From assembly GCA_020283715.1 (NCBI GenBank), contig JAIQCW010000112.1:1-64000 (forward strand): a DNA stretch of 64,000 nucleotides. The letters are read 5' to 3'. Below are positions 35,713 to 47,644 of this stretch, piece after piece (positions within the stretch are counted from its first letter, which is position 1; each line of letters opens with the position of its first letter). The notes under the pieces were generated by a model that ran no database searches, had not been told where the DNA came from, and worked only from the letters and a program-made list of their open reading frames with translations. Source of the DNA: Cytauxzoon felis. Lineage: Eukaryota; Apicomplexa; Aconoidasida; Piroplasmida; Theileriidae. A program made the translations under genes and the position numbers.

Positions 35713-36755
35713 ATGTATATTTATTAGTGCTCATAAGTACATCTTCATGTATAGATGATAATTTATCATTATATAACTTGTTCAATTTATCAAAAAATGA
35801 TATATTACCCAATGTCGTATTATAACTCCTATCCGGATTCTCATATGCCTCTATCAACCTATACGCATTCAACCTATAGAAAAAAATATTATTATTAAGG
35901 ATACATAAGCTATCCTCCTTTTTACAGAATCTACCTGAGGTCCATCCTGCCGTCAGCTCTTCTATTTAGTTCTCCCTTCGCTTCCCTGAGATCAGCTACG
36001 GGTGCCACTTGAGGTCCAGTCACTACCTTCTCTCTGCCACGATCTCCGGGAGTGACCATACTCTTTAGAGATAGGTAAAAGGTAGAAGACTCCACGGCGA
36101 GTGGAAGAGACGTGGATTGGGCCTCGGGTGGAGGTCTGTTCTTCCGGGTAGATATATTTCGTTCTTCCGGTATAAACATCGAAGAAATTTCCACGGTCCC
36201 CTTGATCACAATTATCCACTTGTAAATCTCCTTGTAATGACATCTCATATAACAATTATACTAATTAATGGAACTCATCAACAGAACTCAAGTATAGAAG
36301 ATATTACCTCAAGTGGATTACCCGAGAGCGATCTACGGGAGCTTGAGGGAGAACTAAATAGAAGAGGCCACCACGGCAGTGGGAAAGTTGGACGTCAGGT
36401 GAAGACCTATCTGCAATACGGGCTCAGATAGTGACTATAACTTCCTGTGGAAGAGATTCTTTGGTTAGACAACGTATAGTTTACTGCGTAGTTAGAAAAC
36501 TAACTTGTACTCCATAAAGTGTTTGTGTTTGAGTGGTAAATAGTGATTATGGAGAATTACATCATCTCTAGCATGATCATATAATTCATTGATGCTATTT
36601 GTATCGATTTCAATGACTTTAGAGTCTTTACCTATAAGAATGGGCATATGTGGTGGTTTTGATATGGCTAAAGTACCTATTTTAATCCTTTGTAATCCAG
36701 TCTTACCGAATAACAGGGAATATGAAGGATTACGTAAAGGTAATAAATTCAACAT
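35684..36755 (-). CDS. Small two-exon protein of unknown function
   Basis: Exon 1 (36755-about 36511) codes MLNLLPLRNPSYSLLFGKTG ... NHYLPLKHKHFME. An intron of about 635 nt, filled with interspersed elements, joins in phase (GA|G) to exon 2 near 35875: LNAYRLIEAYENPDRSYNTT ... STNKYTFSFPVKGKI, stop at 35684. About 150 residues with no membrane segment. The basic, short-loop N-terminus would suit an organellar protein, but I recognise no family. The splice is inferred from phase agreement and clean GT/AG ends. Confidence 0.5.
35932..36400. repeat. Two palindromic-element clusters in one intron
   Basis: 35932-36150: arm CCTGCCGTCAGCTCTTCT, inverted module B, spacer, inverted-strand module A, arm CTCCACGGCGAGTGG, then CTTCCGG-type units (to about 36178). 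36292-36400: outer end ACCTCAAGTGGA, module D (GAGAGCGATCTACGGGAGCT), arm GCCACCACGGCAGTGG. Confidence 0.85.
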
Positions 36756-36882
36756 GAGTAAGATTTAATTATTCATACTGAAACAGTAGCCCTAAGGTCC
36801 ATCTACAGTAGGGGGTGACAGCTACACTACAAAGGTATACATACATGTCTAATACGTGTAAAAAAAATTAGAATATAGTAAA

Positions 36883-37465
36883 TTAAAATAAAACATCTCC
36901 ATATTCAATTATAGGAAGACTAATGTCATTTTCTAAATTTTTATCAATCGCCTCAAAATATTCACGTAATGTGCTCCTCATATGCTCCATGACCTACGCG
37001 ACAAATAGAGATTAGACACTATCATAAACAAACCTCACTCAAATAAGTAATGATCCTATTTAAAAAATCATATAATGATCCATGAGATAATTCTATACTT
37101 GGATTACATTCACCATATAACCCATTAACTAAACCACTTAATAATAATGGCATTGGGCCATTCGATACACCTCGAGCATCAGTCATTGCAGATTTAGCCT
37201 TGTAATTTGGAGGATAATAAACTTTAAAATCGTCATTCACTTTAAGATTACCCGACGTTAATATCTTTTGATCACTTTTAATATACCTTCTAGTAGAAGA
37301 ATCACCTATTTGGGGCGCGATGTTAGTCTTTATACGCCTAGCATCATCAAAAGGCTTAATATTATGCGATTCTATATTATAATATATAACAAATGATAAT
37401 AAAATAATTAAAGTCCTCATAATAGCAATTTTAAAAACACAATTAACATAATTTAAAGAATCCAC
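36883..37465 (-). CDS. Small predicted secreted protein
   Basis: Two exons with a roughly 50-nt intron near 36995-37035. A signal peptide is clear from the internal Met at 37420 (MRTLIILLSFVIYYNIESHN), which I favour as the true start. An in-frame Met lies 15 codons earlier. The mature part is basic then mixed (DDARRIKTNIAPQIGDSSTR, KVYYPPNYKAKSAMTDARG) with a single Cys near YGECNPSIELSHGS. It ends NDISLPIIEYGDVLF at 36883. No membrane anchor. It might be exported, apicoplast-targeted or resident in the secretory pathway; no family recognised. Confidence 0.6.
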
Positions 37466-38334
37466 GACGTGAGTGGTTAGGATCCTTCCTATTGCGTCTA
37501 ATACCCCCCAAAGATTAGAATCTATACAAGATTATAGTGTATTTTATTATATTAAATTATTAAACTAAAATATTCCACTGTAATTTTTATATGTCTTTAT
37601 GTGTTGAACATGTCGTGAAGTTCAGAACAACAACTACATATAAGGTGTGGGGACGTTATAGGGATTCTAATAATAGATAATCACACGTATACACACTTGA
37701 TAACTATCAATAAAGTGTATTTAAACACTAGGTATCTAGGATGAATATTAAATTATCATGTCTAACTGTACACTATGTATCCACTGGGCATTCCATACAA
37801 ATCCCGGGATGGCAGTGATAAATTTGTCAACAAGTCAGATTATTTATAACACTCCTCTCGAGGAGATGGATTAAAGTCTGTAAAAATTGACTAATAGTCC
37901 ATCCTTCTTGGTGTTAAATTTCCAAACTCGACATTGTGTACATAATACACACTCTTGACGCTTAAAATAACTTGAATTAAGTTTAAATTTTTTAACTAGA
38001 TGAAAATTGTCATATAATAAATTATTAATTCTAGATGGAACGGATATCTATTTACACCTCTATTGAGATTCCATGATTGGTGGTCATTATGAATCGTTAT
38101 GGCTATTAGATGTGTGTTGAGTTGATATTATGTTCATTCTAGTAATAATAAAATTTTAAATGTAAATTAAATGTATAATTGTATAATGTCTTGGTATATA
38201 TATTCTTGTTGTATGTGCACCTATTGCCATTAAATATGCATAGGCTGTTGTAGGATGTATAGATATATTTTGATAAATGACTGTAAAAAAATTTTTTTAA
38301 TTAGACTTAATGTGGTTATATGATTTGAGAAGGA
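37466..38334. other. Divergent intergenic region, 870 nt
   Basis: One of the longest gene-free stretches without interspersed elements. It is AT-rich with a few GC-richer islets (for example CTCCTCTCGAGGAGATGG near 37852). I see no convincing ORF or structured RNA. It should hold promoters for the secreted protein (-) and the alveolin (+). Confidence 0.5.
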
Positions 38335-40974
38335 GTGATGGTAGATTCTATCGAAGAGGGTGATTCATACGTTGCTGATAATTTTGAGCCTGATATAGAT
38401 AAGGATATTAAGCTTGGTAAAGTAGAAGGTGAATTATCATTTTATGAATGCCCAACTGCTGCTGCATCGATACAAGGATTTACTGATACTGGTAGAATAT
38501 ATCATAGTAGTAGTTGTAATAGTGATAATGATTATGTAATAGATTCATATGAAACAGGTTTAGAAAATACTGATGGTGGTTCTGTATCATTTTCTCAATT
38601 AAGATATATCCAAGGTGGTTATTTTGGTGGTTATTCTAATGTATCATATCCTACTGCTGGAAAAGTTTCTAAAAAACCACAATCATTTATTAATAAAATG
38701 AATATTAATTTAAATACTAACCCTACAAATGTAACTGTTGTAAATAATGAACAATTTGCTGCTCCTAGCCCCAGTTCAAATCCAAACTTACAAATTGATA
38801 ATAATTATTCACCCCCCCAAGGGGATGTAACCACCAATACACCTCATACCCTATACAATGCAGTGGATGGAAGTTCAACACCTGTGTCTCGACATCCATA
38901 CAATGTAGTGGAAGGAAGTTCGACACCTGTGTCCCAGCTTAATGGATGTATAAATACATCACCTCCATACAATGTAGTGGAAGGAAGTTCAACGCCTTCA
39001 TTTCATGTAAATGCAGTGGGATCAAGTACACCTCAACTTCCTTCCAATGCAATGGAAAATTCTGTACTTAATACTCCCTCTATGAAAGATTATTCAAGAG
39101 CTACTGTATGTGGTAATAAATCAGAGACAACATTTGTACAAGAAGGATATGATACAGTAAGTCCTTATTAATTAATTAATTAAAACACCCTTAGATATCA
39201 ATCCCAAGATATAGACCAATAGAAATAGTAGAAAAGACAGTAGAAGTACCTGTTATACATCATGTAGATACATTTGTACCAAAAAAAGAGATACAAGAAA
39301 TTGAAAGTATAATAAAGAAACCATATACAAAATATGTAGATAAAATAGTAGAAGTACCACAAATACATTATACAGATTGTATAGTAGAAGTACCAGAATA
39401 TCATGAAGTCACTAAAACTATACCCAAAATTGAAGTACAAGAAAGGACTAAATATGTACCTAAAATTGAAGTTAAAATTATACCAAAATATGTTGAAGTA
39501 CCAATTGTTAAATTTATAGATAAATATCAAGAAGTTGAAGAGGTTTGATTAATCAATACACATATCATTCAATAATACTCAGGTCGAAGAAGTTGTTCGA
39601 CATGTAGAAAAAAAAGAAATTATTCAAGTACCAAAAGAAGTTGTCAAACATGTAGTCAAACCAGTCAAGAAAATTATAGAACAAGAACGTATCGTACCCG
39701 TCATACAAGTATGTTGAAATAACAATTTAATGGAATGACATGAATCTCAACCCGAGGTCCAATCACCTCATTCTAGTACATCCTCTCTTCGTCTTGCAGC
39801 TCCACTTGAGGTTACAAACACTGCTCCACTCGCCATGGTGGCCTCTTCTATTTACTTGTCCCTCCGCTTCCCTGAGATCAGCTACGGGTTTTCCACTTGA
39901 GGTCCAATCACTGTTTTCCAATACTTCATTTTTACACCCAAAATTTGAAGGAATTTCATCATTTCTGGGGAAACTACTGAAGATGGTATAATGACGATTG
40001 CATATAATTCTCATGTCAATACTTCATTGAAAAGGAATTTGATGATCGTATTTAGTTTACTTAACCTCATTTGATCCCAATTTATATTCATTGAGATATC
40101 CGAACAAACATAGATTCCGTCACTTTATCCTTATCTCGCCGAGATTAGTAATTAACCTCGAGTGGAACCCGAGAGCGATCCACGGGAGCTTGAGGGGGAA
40201 GTAAATAAGAAGGCCACCACGGCAGTGGGAAGTGTAGATGGAGTTAGTACTGGACCTCGAGTGGATGTAACCTCAAGTGGAAGTGGACTACCCGAGAGCG
40301 ATCTACGGGAGCTTGAGGGGGAACTAATTAGAAGGTGCCACCATGCCTAGTGGAGAAGATACTGATTTGACTTCAAGTGGAACTGTGGTTGTAACCTCAG
40401 ATGGATAACTCTCCATGAATTATGCATTGTTTTAATCATTAACTTAATATAGCACCGTGATGTTCCGATTGAAAAGGTCAAGTTTGTTCCAAAGATAGAG
40501 ACGGTAGAGTTGGTAAGGCAGGTACCTCAGATAATAGATGTTCCTGTTCCGTATAATGTTCCAAAGGTTGAGATTATAGATGAGCCTTACATTGTTCCAA
40601 AGTATAATGACATACCGGTGGCTGTACCTGTATTAAAAAAGGTGAAGCCTGTATATAAATATAATGATAATGTCGAGTATATCGATGTGCCTGTACATAA
40701 ACCATACTTTGTAATACATGACCATATTAACTTTAAACCTGTATCAAAAGATTATAATGAACATTTAACTGTAGTTGGTATGAATAAAATTGATTTAAAT
40801 ACACTCAATCAACAACATAAACAAGAAGCTCAACAAATAATCAATGATGCTATACAAGGCGATAAATTCAAATTATATAGGGATACTATGCTCAATGATA
40901 ATGATGTCTACCCATCATCCGCTAATACTACACCTAGAAATAATGTCAATCAACAAGATAAAAATAAAGAATAA
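38335..40974 (+). CDS. Alveolin / inner membrane complex protein (IMC1 family)
   Basis: Alveolins build the subpellicular network under the pellicle of alveolates. The first exon (to about 39156) is an acidic, Ser/Asn/Pro-rich region with three or four copies of a PYNVVEGSSTP-type unit. The next three exons hold the alveolin repeats, built on E-K-x-V-x-V-P: EIVEKTVEVPVIHHVDTFVP, VDKIVEVPQIHYTDCIVEVP, EKVKFVPKIETVELVRQVPQ. Two short introns precede a roughly 744-nt intron (39709-40452) that holds palindromic elements. The junction is PVIQ|HRDVPIEKVKFVP. It ends NNVNQQDKNKE at 40974. Family identity is very secure; the paralogue number is not assigned. Confidence 0.94.
39752..40410. repeat. Composite palindromic element with spacer S in alveolin intron
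   Basis: Arm CCACTCGCCATGGTGGCC, inverted module B at 39867, spacer family S at 39906-40152, then two successive direct modules D (at 40169 and 40300), each followed by a GCCACCACGGCAGTGG or GCCACCATGCCTAGTGG arm. The right end is GGTTGTAACCTCAGATGG. The doubled module D shows that halves can be added in tandem. Confidence 0.88.
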
Positions 40975-41079
40975 AATAGATTTAATTAATTATGTATTTA
41001 ATAATGTATAATATTTATAATCCTCAAAATGAAAACGTTTAACTCTCACTTGTAAATGAAAATTTCAAGGAATATAAAA

Positions 41080-43292
<2,213 letters not shown>

Positions 43293-43442
43293 TGTAAATT
43301 ACTACTACATTAACAACAGAGTACAATAAACAAATGGATAAATTTGGTAATATTTAAAATTTAAAATAAATCAGTAATATACTATCCTAATATTCAGGAT
43401 TTCTACCCTCATTTATAAATATTGATGCCTATAGATCTATGG

Positions 43443-44404
43443 TCATTTAGGTGCTGTACGTACAACTGTAATTATTATGGAGCTAATAATGAACCCAACG
43501 ACTGCACACCTATATAAAGTTTTTATTCAATTGATCCAATATGTATTGAATTAAAGTAAATTATATATTTCTAAACTAACCAAAAAATTGTAATTGATAC
43601 GAATGATATCCACCAGATTATAGGTGACGTACTCTGGCATGTAGTAGACATCGAGATCTGAATATTAAGATGTCCAATAGACCTCCAGCTTCTAACCTCT
43701 ATTGTACCCAATGCTATCCAAAAGAAGCTTAAAATTAGTAATATAACCTCACATATTAACTGCAGTTATATTTCAAAAAATCCGCATACTCCAAAACGTA
43801 CACTCTTGTCGTGACCATAATTCGTCTTGATGTAGTAAGATCCAATCGAAGAAGGCAGGCTCTAGTTGATGAAATAAATTTAAAATGATACTTACCAGCA
43901 GTATACAGCCTAGAATCCAGGAATCTGAGGAGAAATGTACTCTTGAGTTGCAACAAACATACTCAGTGGGACGTCACACAATTTGTTGTAATTAAAATAT
44001 AGCGATAAAATCATCAACAGATCGTAGATGATAATTATTATAAAACTAGGGCGTATCTGTAGAGTGATGTGAATAAATAGGTGAGAGTGGAGAACGAGGT
44101 GAGAGGTAGTGTGTAAGACACAATGATTAGAGATGATAATTAAACATTTAGCTTCAGTTATTATCATTCATCATTATGAATTATTAAGTGTATAAGAAAA
44201 TCCTCGAATGTAGTAAATAATGGTGGAAATAATAAAATGATAATTCTCTGGGATAAATTAGAATAAGATGACGCGATTTTTTATTTAAAAAACTCATAAA
44301 CATACCAAAACTGTATGGAATTAAATTAAAAAATGAATAATTACTTAAATATACAAACCTCGTAAATTTGATTGTTTCCGCCTATCGAGCTGAAGTCTAT
44401 TCAT
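43443..44404 (-). CDS. Multi-pass membrane protein, family not recognised
   Basis: Many very short exons can be chained in phase. From about 44085 they give IRPSFIIIIIYDLLMILSLY, CDVPLNSWILGCILLSLPSS, YYIKTNYGHDKSVRFG, LICEVILLILSFFWIALGTIE, ISMSTTCQSTSPIIWWISFV and CAVVGFIISSIIITVVRTAPK, stop at 43443. Introns are 30-64 nt (for example the 30-nt intron ending at 43760). Four hydrophobic helices are evident. Upstream, MNRLQLDRRKQSNLR at 44404 is a likely first exon, but the joining exons are unresolved. The CD.PL..W.L motif and C-Q-T-S-P motif resemble the membrane part of some eukaryotic RING/TMEM proteins. The start is only 85 bases from the divergent kinase gene. Confidence 0.5.
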
Positions 44405-44489
44405 GGTCAATTGAATATGAATATGAGTATATAAATGTATATAATATTTTTAATGTGATGTGTAATGTATAATTAGTCTGTAGTTGGAG

Positions 44490-46204
44490 ATGACATTTAC
44501 TATGACACAACCACCACAACGTCAGTGGAGGTTATACGAATCCGACTCGGAGAGGTAATAATGAATGTTTGTAAATGATTGAGTATATGTATATGTTTGT
44601 TTGTAATTAAATGCAGTATAATTTATTATAAATGTAGATTATTGTATCTTGTTAATATGTTTTGTAATTATCTAATTGAGGCGTGTCATTCTGTTAAGAG
44701 CATACTTTGGAATAATAATGATTCCAATAGTAGAGAGCCATTTAAAAAATCTAATAAACAATCTGATAGTATGGAGATGGTTAATGGATGTGGTTTAAAA
44801 TTTGATTCTACTAGAAGTCAAAAATCTCCTATTACCAGAGTACCTAGGAAGGTTGATGAATGTAATTGTATGGATGGTGTTATGAATATGGATTGTTGTA
44901 GTGATGAAGATGATATTCCAATGATGAATGGGCGTCAGAGTTTGGATGAAATTCCAATGATGAATGGTTCCCAGACTTTGGATGAAATTCCAGAGAGAAA
45001 TGAACCCTTGAGAACAAGTGATTCAATCAACGAATATAATAATAATGTTTCATTACATTCTATAGATTGTGGGATATTTGAATTACATCAAGGAAGGATG
45101 TGTAATACTTTGAATAATAATAGGAGATTTGGTATATTTGGATGGTTTAGGAGTGGGAATAAAAAGTTTTTTAATAGGAAATATAATTCTATAAATAAAT
45201 TAAATAATAAATGTAATGTATGTTTAGGTAATTATAAATCATTTCCTAATGATATTAATCTTAAATCATTTGAATTAGGTCCAACTGTTGGTACTGGTTC
45301 TTATGCTACTGTATGTTTAGCTAAATATAAAGATGATCCAGATTATCCACCATTAGCATTAAAAATATTACATAAGAATAAAATTATATTAGAAAAACAT
45401 GTACATCATGTTAGAAATGAACGTGATATATTATCATCTATTAATCATCCATTTATTGTACATTATTATAAATGTTTTCAAGATGATTTTAATATTTATA
45501 TTATATTAGAATATTTATGTGGGGGTGAAATGTTTAGTTATATTCATAAATATGGGGTATTGGATATAGATTATGCTAGATTTTATGCTAGTGAGATAAT
45601 ATTAGCTATTGATTATTTGCATGCAAATAATATAATATATAGAGATTTGAAACCAGAAAATGTATTATTAGATATATATGGTCATATAAGATTAGTAGAT
45701 TTTGGATTTTCTAAATTAATTAAAAATAAAACTTATACATTATGTGGTACACATGAATATTTAGCCCCAGAAATTTTTTTAAATAAAGGTCATAAATATG
45801 AGGTTGATTGGTGGTCATTTGGTATATTATTATATGAAATATTAGTTGGTAAACCACCATTTCATTCTGATGATCCAACAAAAACTTATGATTTAGCATT
45901 AGAAAATAATATTTTCTTCCCCACAAATATTACAAATGATGCTAAAGATCTTATTAAATCATTATTAATTGTTAATCCTAATAAAAGAATAGGATCTAAA
46001 GATCCAAGTGAAATTTATTCCCATCCATTTTTTAAAGATATTAATTGGAAACAAGTATTACTTAAAAATACACAACCACCCATACTACCCGATGTTACTG
46101 GTCTCAATGATACGAAAAATTATTACCGATATCCAGAAACATGGGAATTATATTCTTTACCCATCACTATCGCACAACAAAATAAATATTTTAGTAATTT
46201 CTGA
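44490..46204 (+). CDS. PKA-type AGC protein kinase catalytic subunit
   Basis: Exon 1 codes MTFTMTQPPQRQWRLYESDS and joins through a roughly 62-nt intron to the long second exon. The N-terminal extension of about 230 residues has a hydrophobic patch (LLYLVNMFCNYLIEA) and three tandem 12-residue units of the type DEIPMMNGRQSL. The kinase domain has VGTGSYATVCLA (Gly loop), LALKILHKNK (VAIK Lys), YRDLKPENVLLD, VDFGFSK, TLCGTHEYLAPEI (activation loop with the PKA-type Thr) and YEVDWWSFGILLYEILVGKP. The protein ends FSNF, matching the C-terminal FxxF of PKA catalytic subunits. It is probably a cAMP-dependent kinase or close AGC relative; which apicomplexan PKAc paralogue is not decided. Confidence 0.88.
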
Positions 46205-46529
46205 ACCATACAACTTTTAATGCGTATTGTTGAATGTTGTTGGAACTATATCGTAAATTGAAGACATTTAATCGATTATAAAAGAAATTTCAAGTTGATG
46301 AAAAATATATCAACATTATTCATTCTGTATTATGTTCTGTTTACATTAAATTTTTACCCCAGTAAATGTCTACTTGTTATCCATACCTTTGGTACTTGGA
46401 AATTTATAATTTATTACATTATTCAATACATTTCTTAGTTTATAACCTCTTTTAACTATTTACAACTGAAGTTTAATATTGTATTAGTTATATGATATGT
46501 AATTATTTATATATATCTATTACTATACT

Positions 46530-46750
46530 ATGCAGGTAGTATACTTCAGTTCATGTTAGTAGTTATATAGTATATATCTTATATTAATTATTTATATAAT
46601 CATACCAATACGTTCCCACTTACATCAATCATCCTTCAATTGTGTTATTATAGTAGTATATATTATATATATGTTACTATATTCAATTGAATTAATATTG
46701 TAGTGGAAATGGTGTTTATACCCTACATTTCTGGGGTATATTGAAGGTAG
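46530..46750 (-). repeat. Repeat family V, inverted copy
   Basis: About 215 AT-rich bases matching, in inverse orientation, the stretch at 59590-59815. Shared landmarks include CATGTTAGTAGTT, GTAGTGGAAATGGTGTTTAT and CCCTACATTTCTGGGGT. In both places it lies next to a module A half of the palindromic family. Confidence 0.75.
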
Positions 46751-46804
46751 TGATGGATCATCCATCATGGGAATGATGGAAGATGGTGCTAAGGATGTGT
46801 TGGA

Positions 46805-46925
46805 TGTAACCTCAGGTGGGAAATCCGCCACGATCTCCGGGAGTGGCTCTACTCTTTAGAGATAGGTAATTGAAAGAGCTGACGGCAGGATGAAAAGGGA
46901 GGTGACTAGACCTCATGTGGAATAT
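46805..46925 (-). repeat. Half palindromic element, module A
   Basis: Outer end GGATGTAACCTCAGGTGG, inverted-strand module A (GCCACGATCTCCGGGAGTGG), arm AGAGCTGACGGCAGGATG, right end CTAGACCTCATGTGG. Confidence 0.85.
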
Positions 46926-47026
46926 ATTTATTATATATAGAAAGTGTATTAAATATTTTAAGAGTATAATGAAATTGAATAGTTGTATCAAGTGCTTAGA
47001 GGGAATGTCAAATGTACTTGGCTTCT

Positions 47027-47538
47027 TCATACAACTCTGAATTCATACTTGAGATTGAGTATAGATACACAATTTTGTGATTCCTAAATAAATTTATATA
47101 ATATTCAATTCAACAAACCTCATCATATCCAACCCATGAGTCATCTTCAAAATCAATACCATTGATTTTATAACCACTTTGACAAGTCACATTATAACCA
47201 CCACCTGGTGTCCAAGAAAGTATATCAACACCTCTACAATCAAATGCCGCTATACAAGTATAAGTATCACTCTTTGTAATCTTATTTTGAACCATATTAT
47301 TTATATTCTTCAATGTAATTGTGCCTTTTTTCTTACTATCTTTAAATGTTATACAGAAATTAACTGAATTACGACTATTACCAGTGTCTACAATTTCAGC
47401 CGCATTTAGAGTCACATTCTTACGCTCTTCAAATCCATCCGACTCTTTAATATCGAGAATCCAATTATGATCCGGCTCTATACATAACTCACTGACATTT
47501 TCAAATTCCACAGAAACAAACAACGCCAAGACAACCAT
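47027..47538 (-). CDS. Small predicted secreted protein with six cysteines
   Basis: Starts MVVLALFVSVEFENVSELC, a short signal-peptide-like stretch. The body has six Cys (CIEPDHNWIL, NFCITFKD, TYTCIAAFDCRG, YNVTCQSGYK, ESQNCVSIL). A roughly 35-nt intron near 47077-47109 leads to a last exon ending NLKYEFRVV at 47027. At about 160 residues it could be a disulphide-rich surface or secreted protein. The Cys spacing does not match the 6-Cys s48/45 fold in any way I can show. Confidence 0.6.
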
Positions 47539-47644
47539 TGAAATTCAATTTTAAATTCAAAAATATATTATATATATATACTAGATTTTTTAGAATATTA
47601 ATTACATTATGTACCAATACACATCACACTATCAAGTACAAGAG

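Larger units (their letters stand above)
46205..47026. other. Convergent intergenic region with repeats
   Basis: Between the kinase stop and the stop of the small secreted gene. It holds repeat family V (46530-46750) and a palindromic element (46805-46925). The first 300 nt are AT-rich and featureless. Confidence 0.6.

Noticed and set aside
39198..39530. Aromatic-rich 110-codon ORF on the - strand
   Set aside because: It is the antisense shadow of the alveolin repeat exon (EVP/KYV codons give Phe/Tyr/Trp in reverse).
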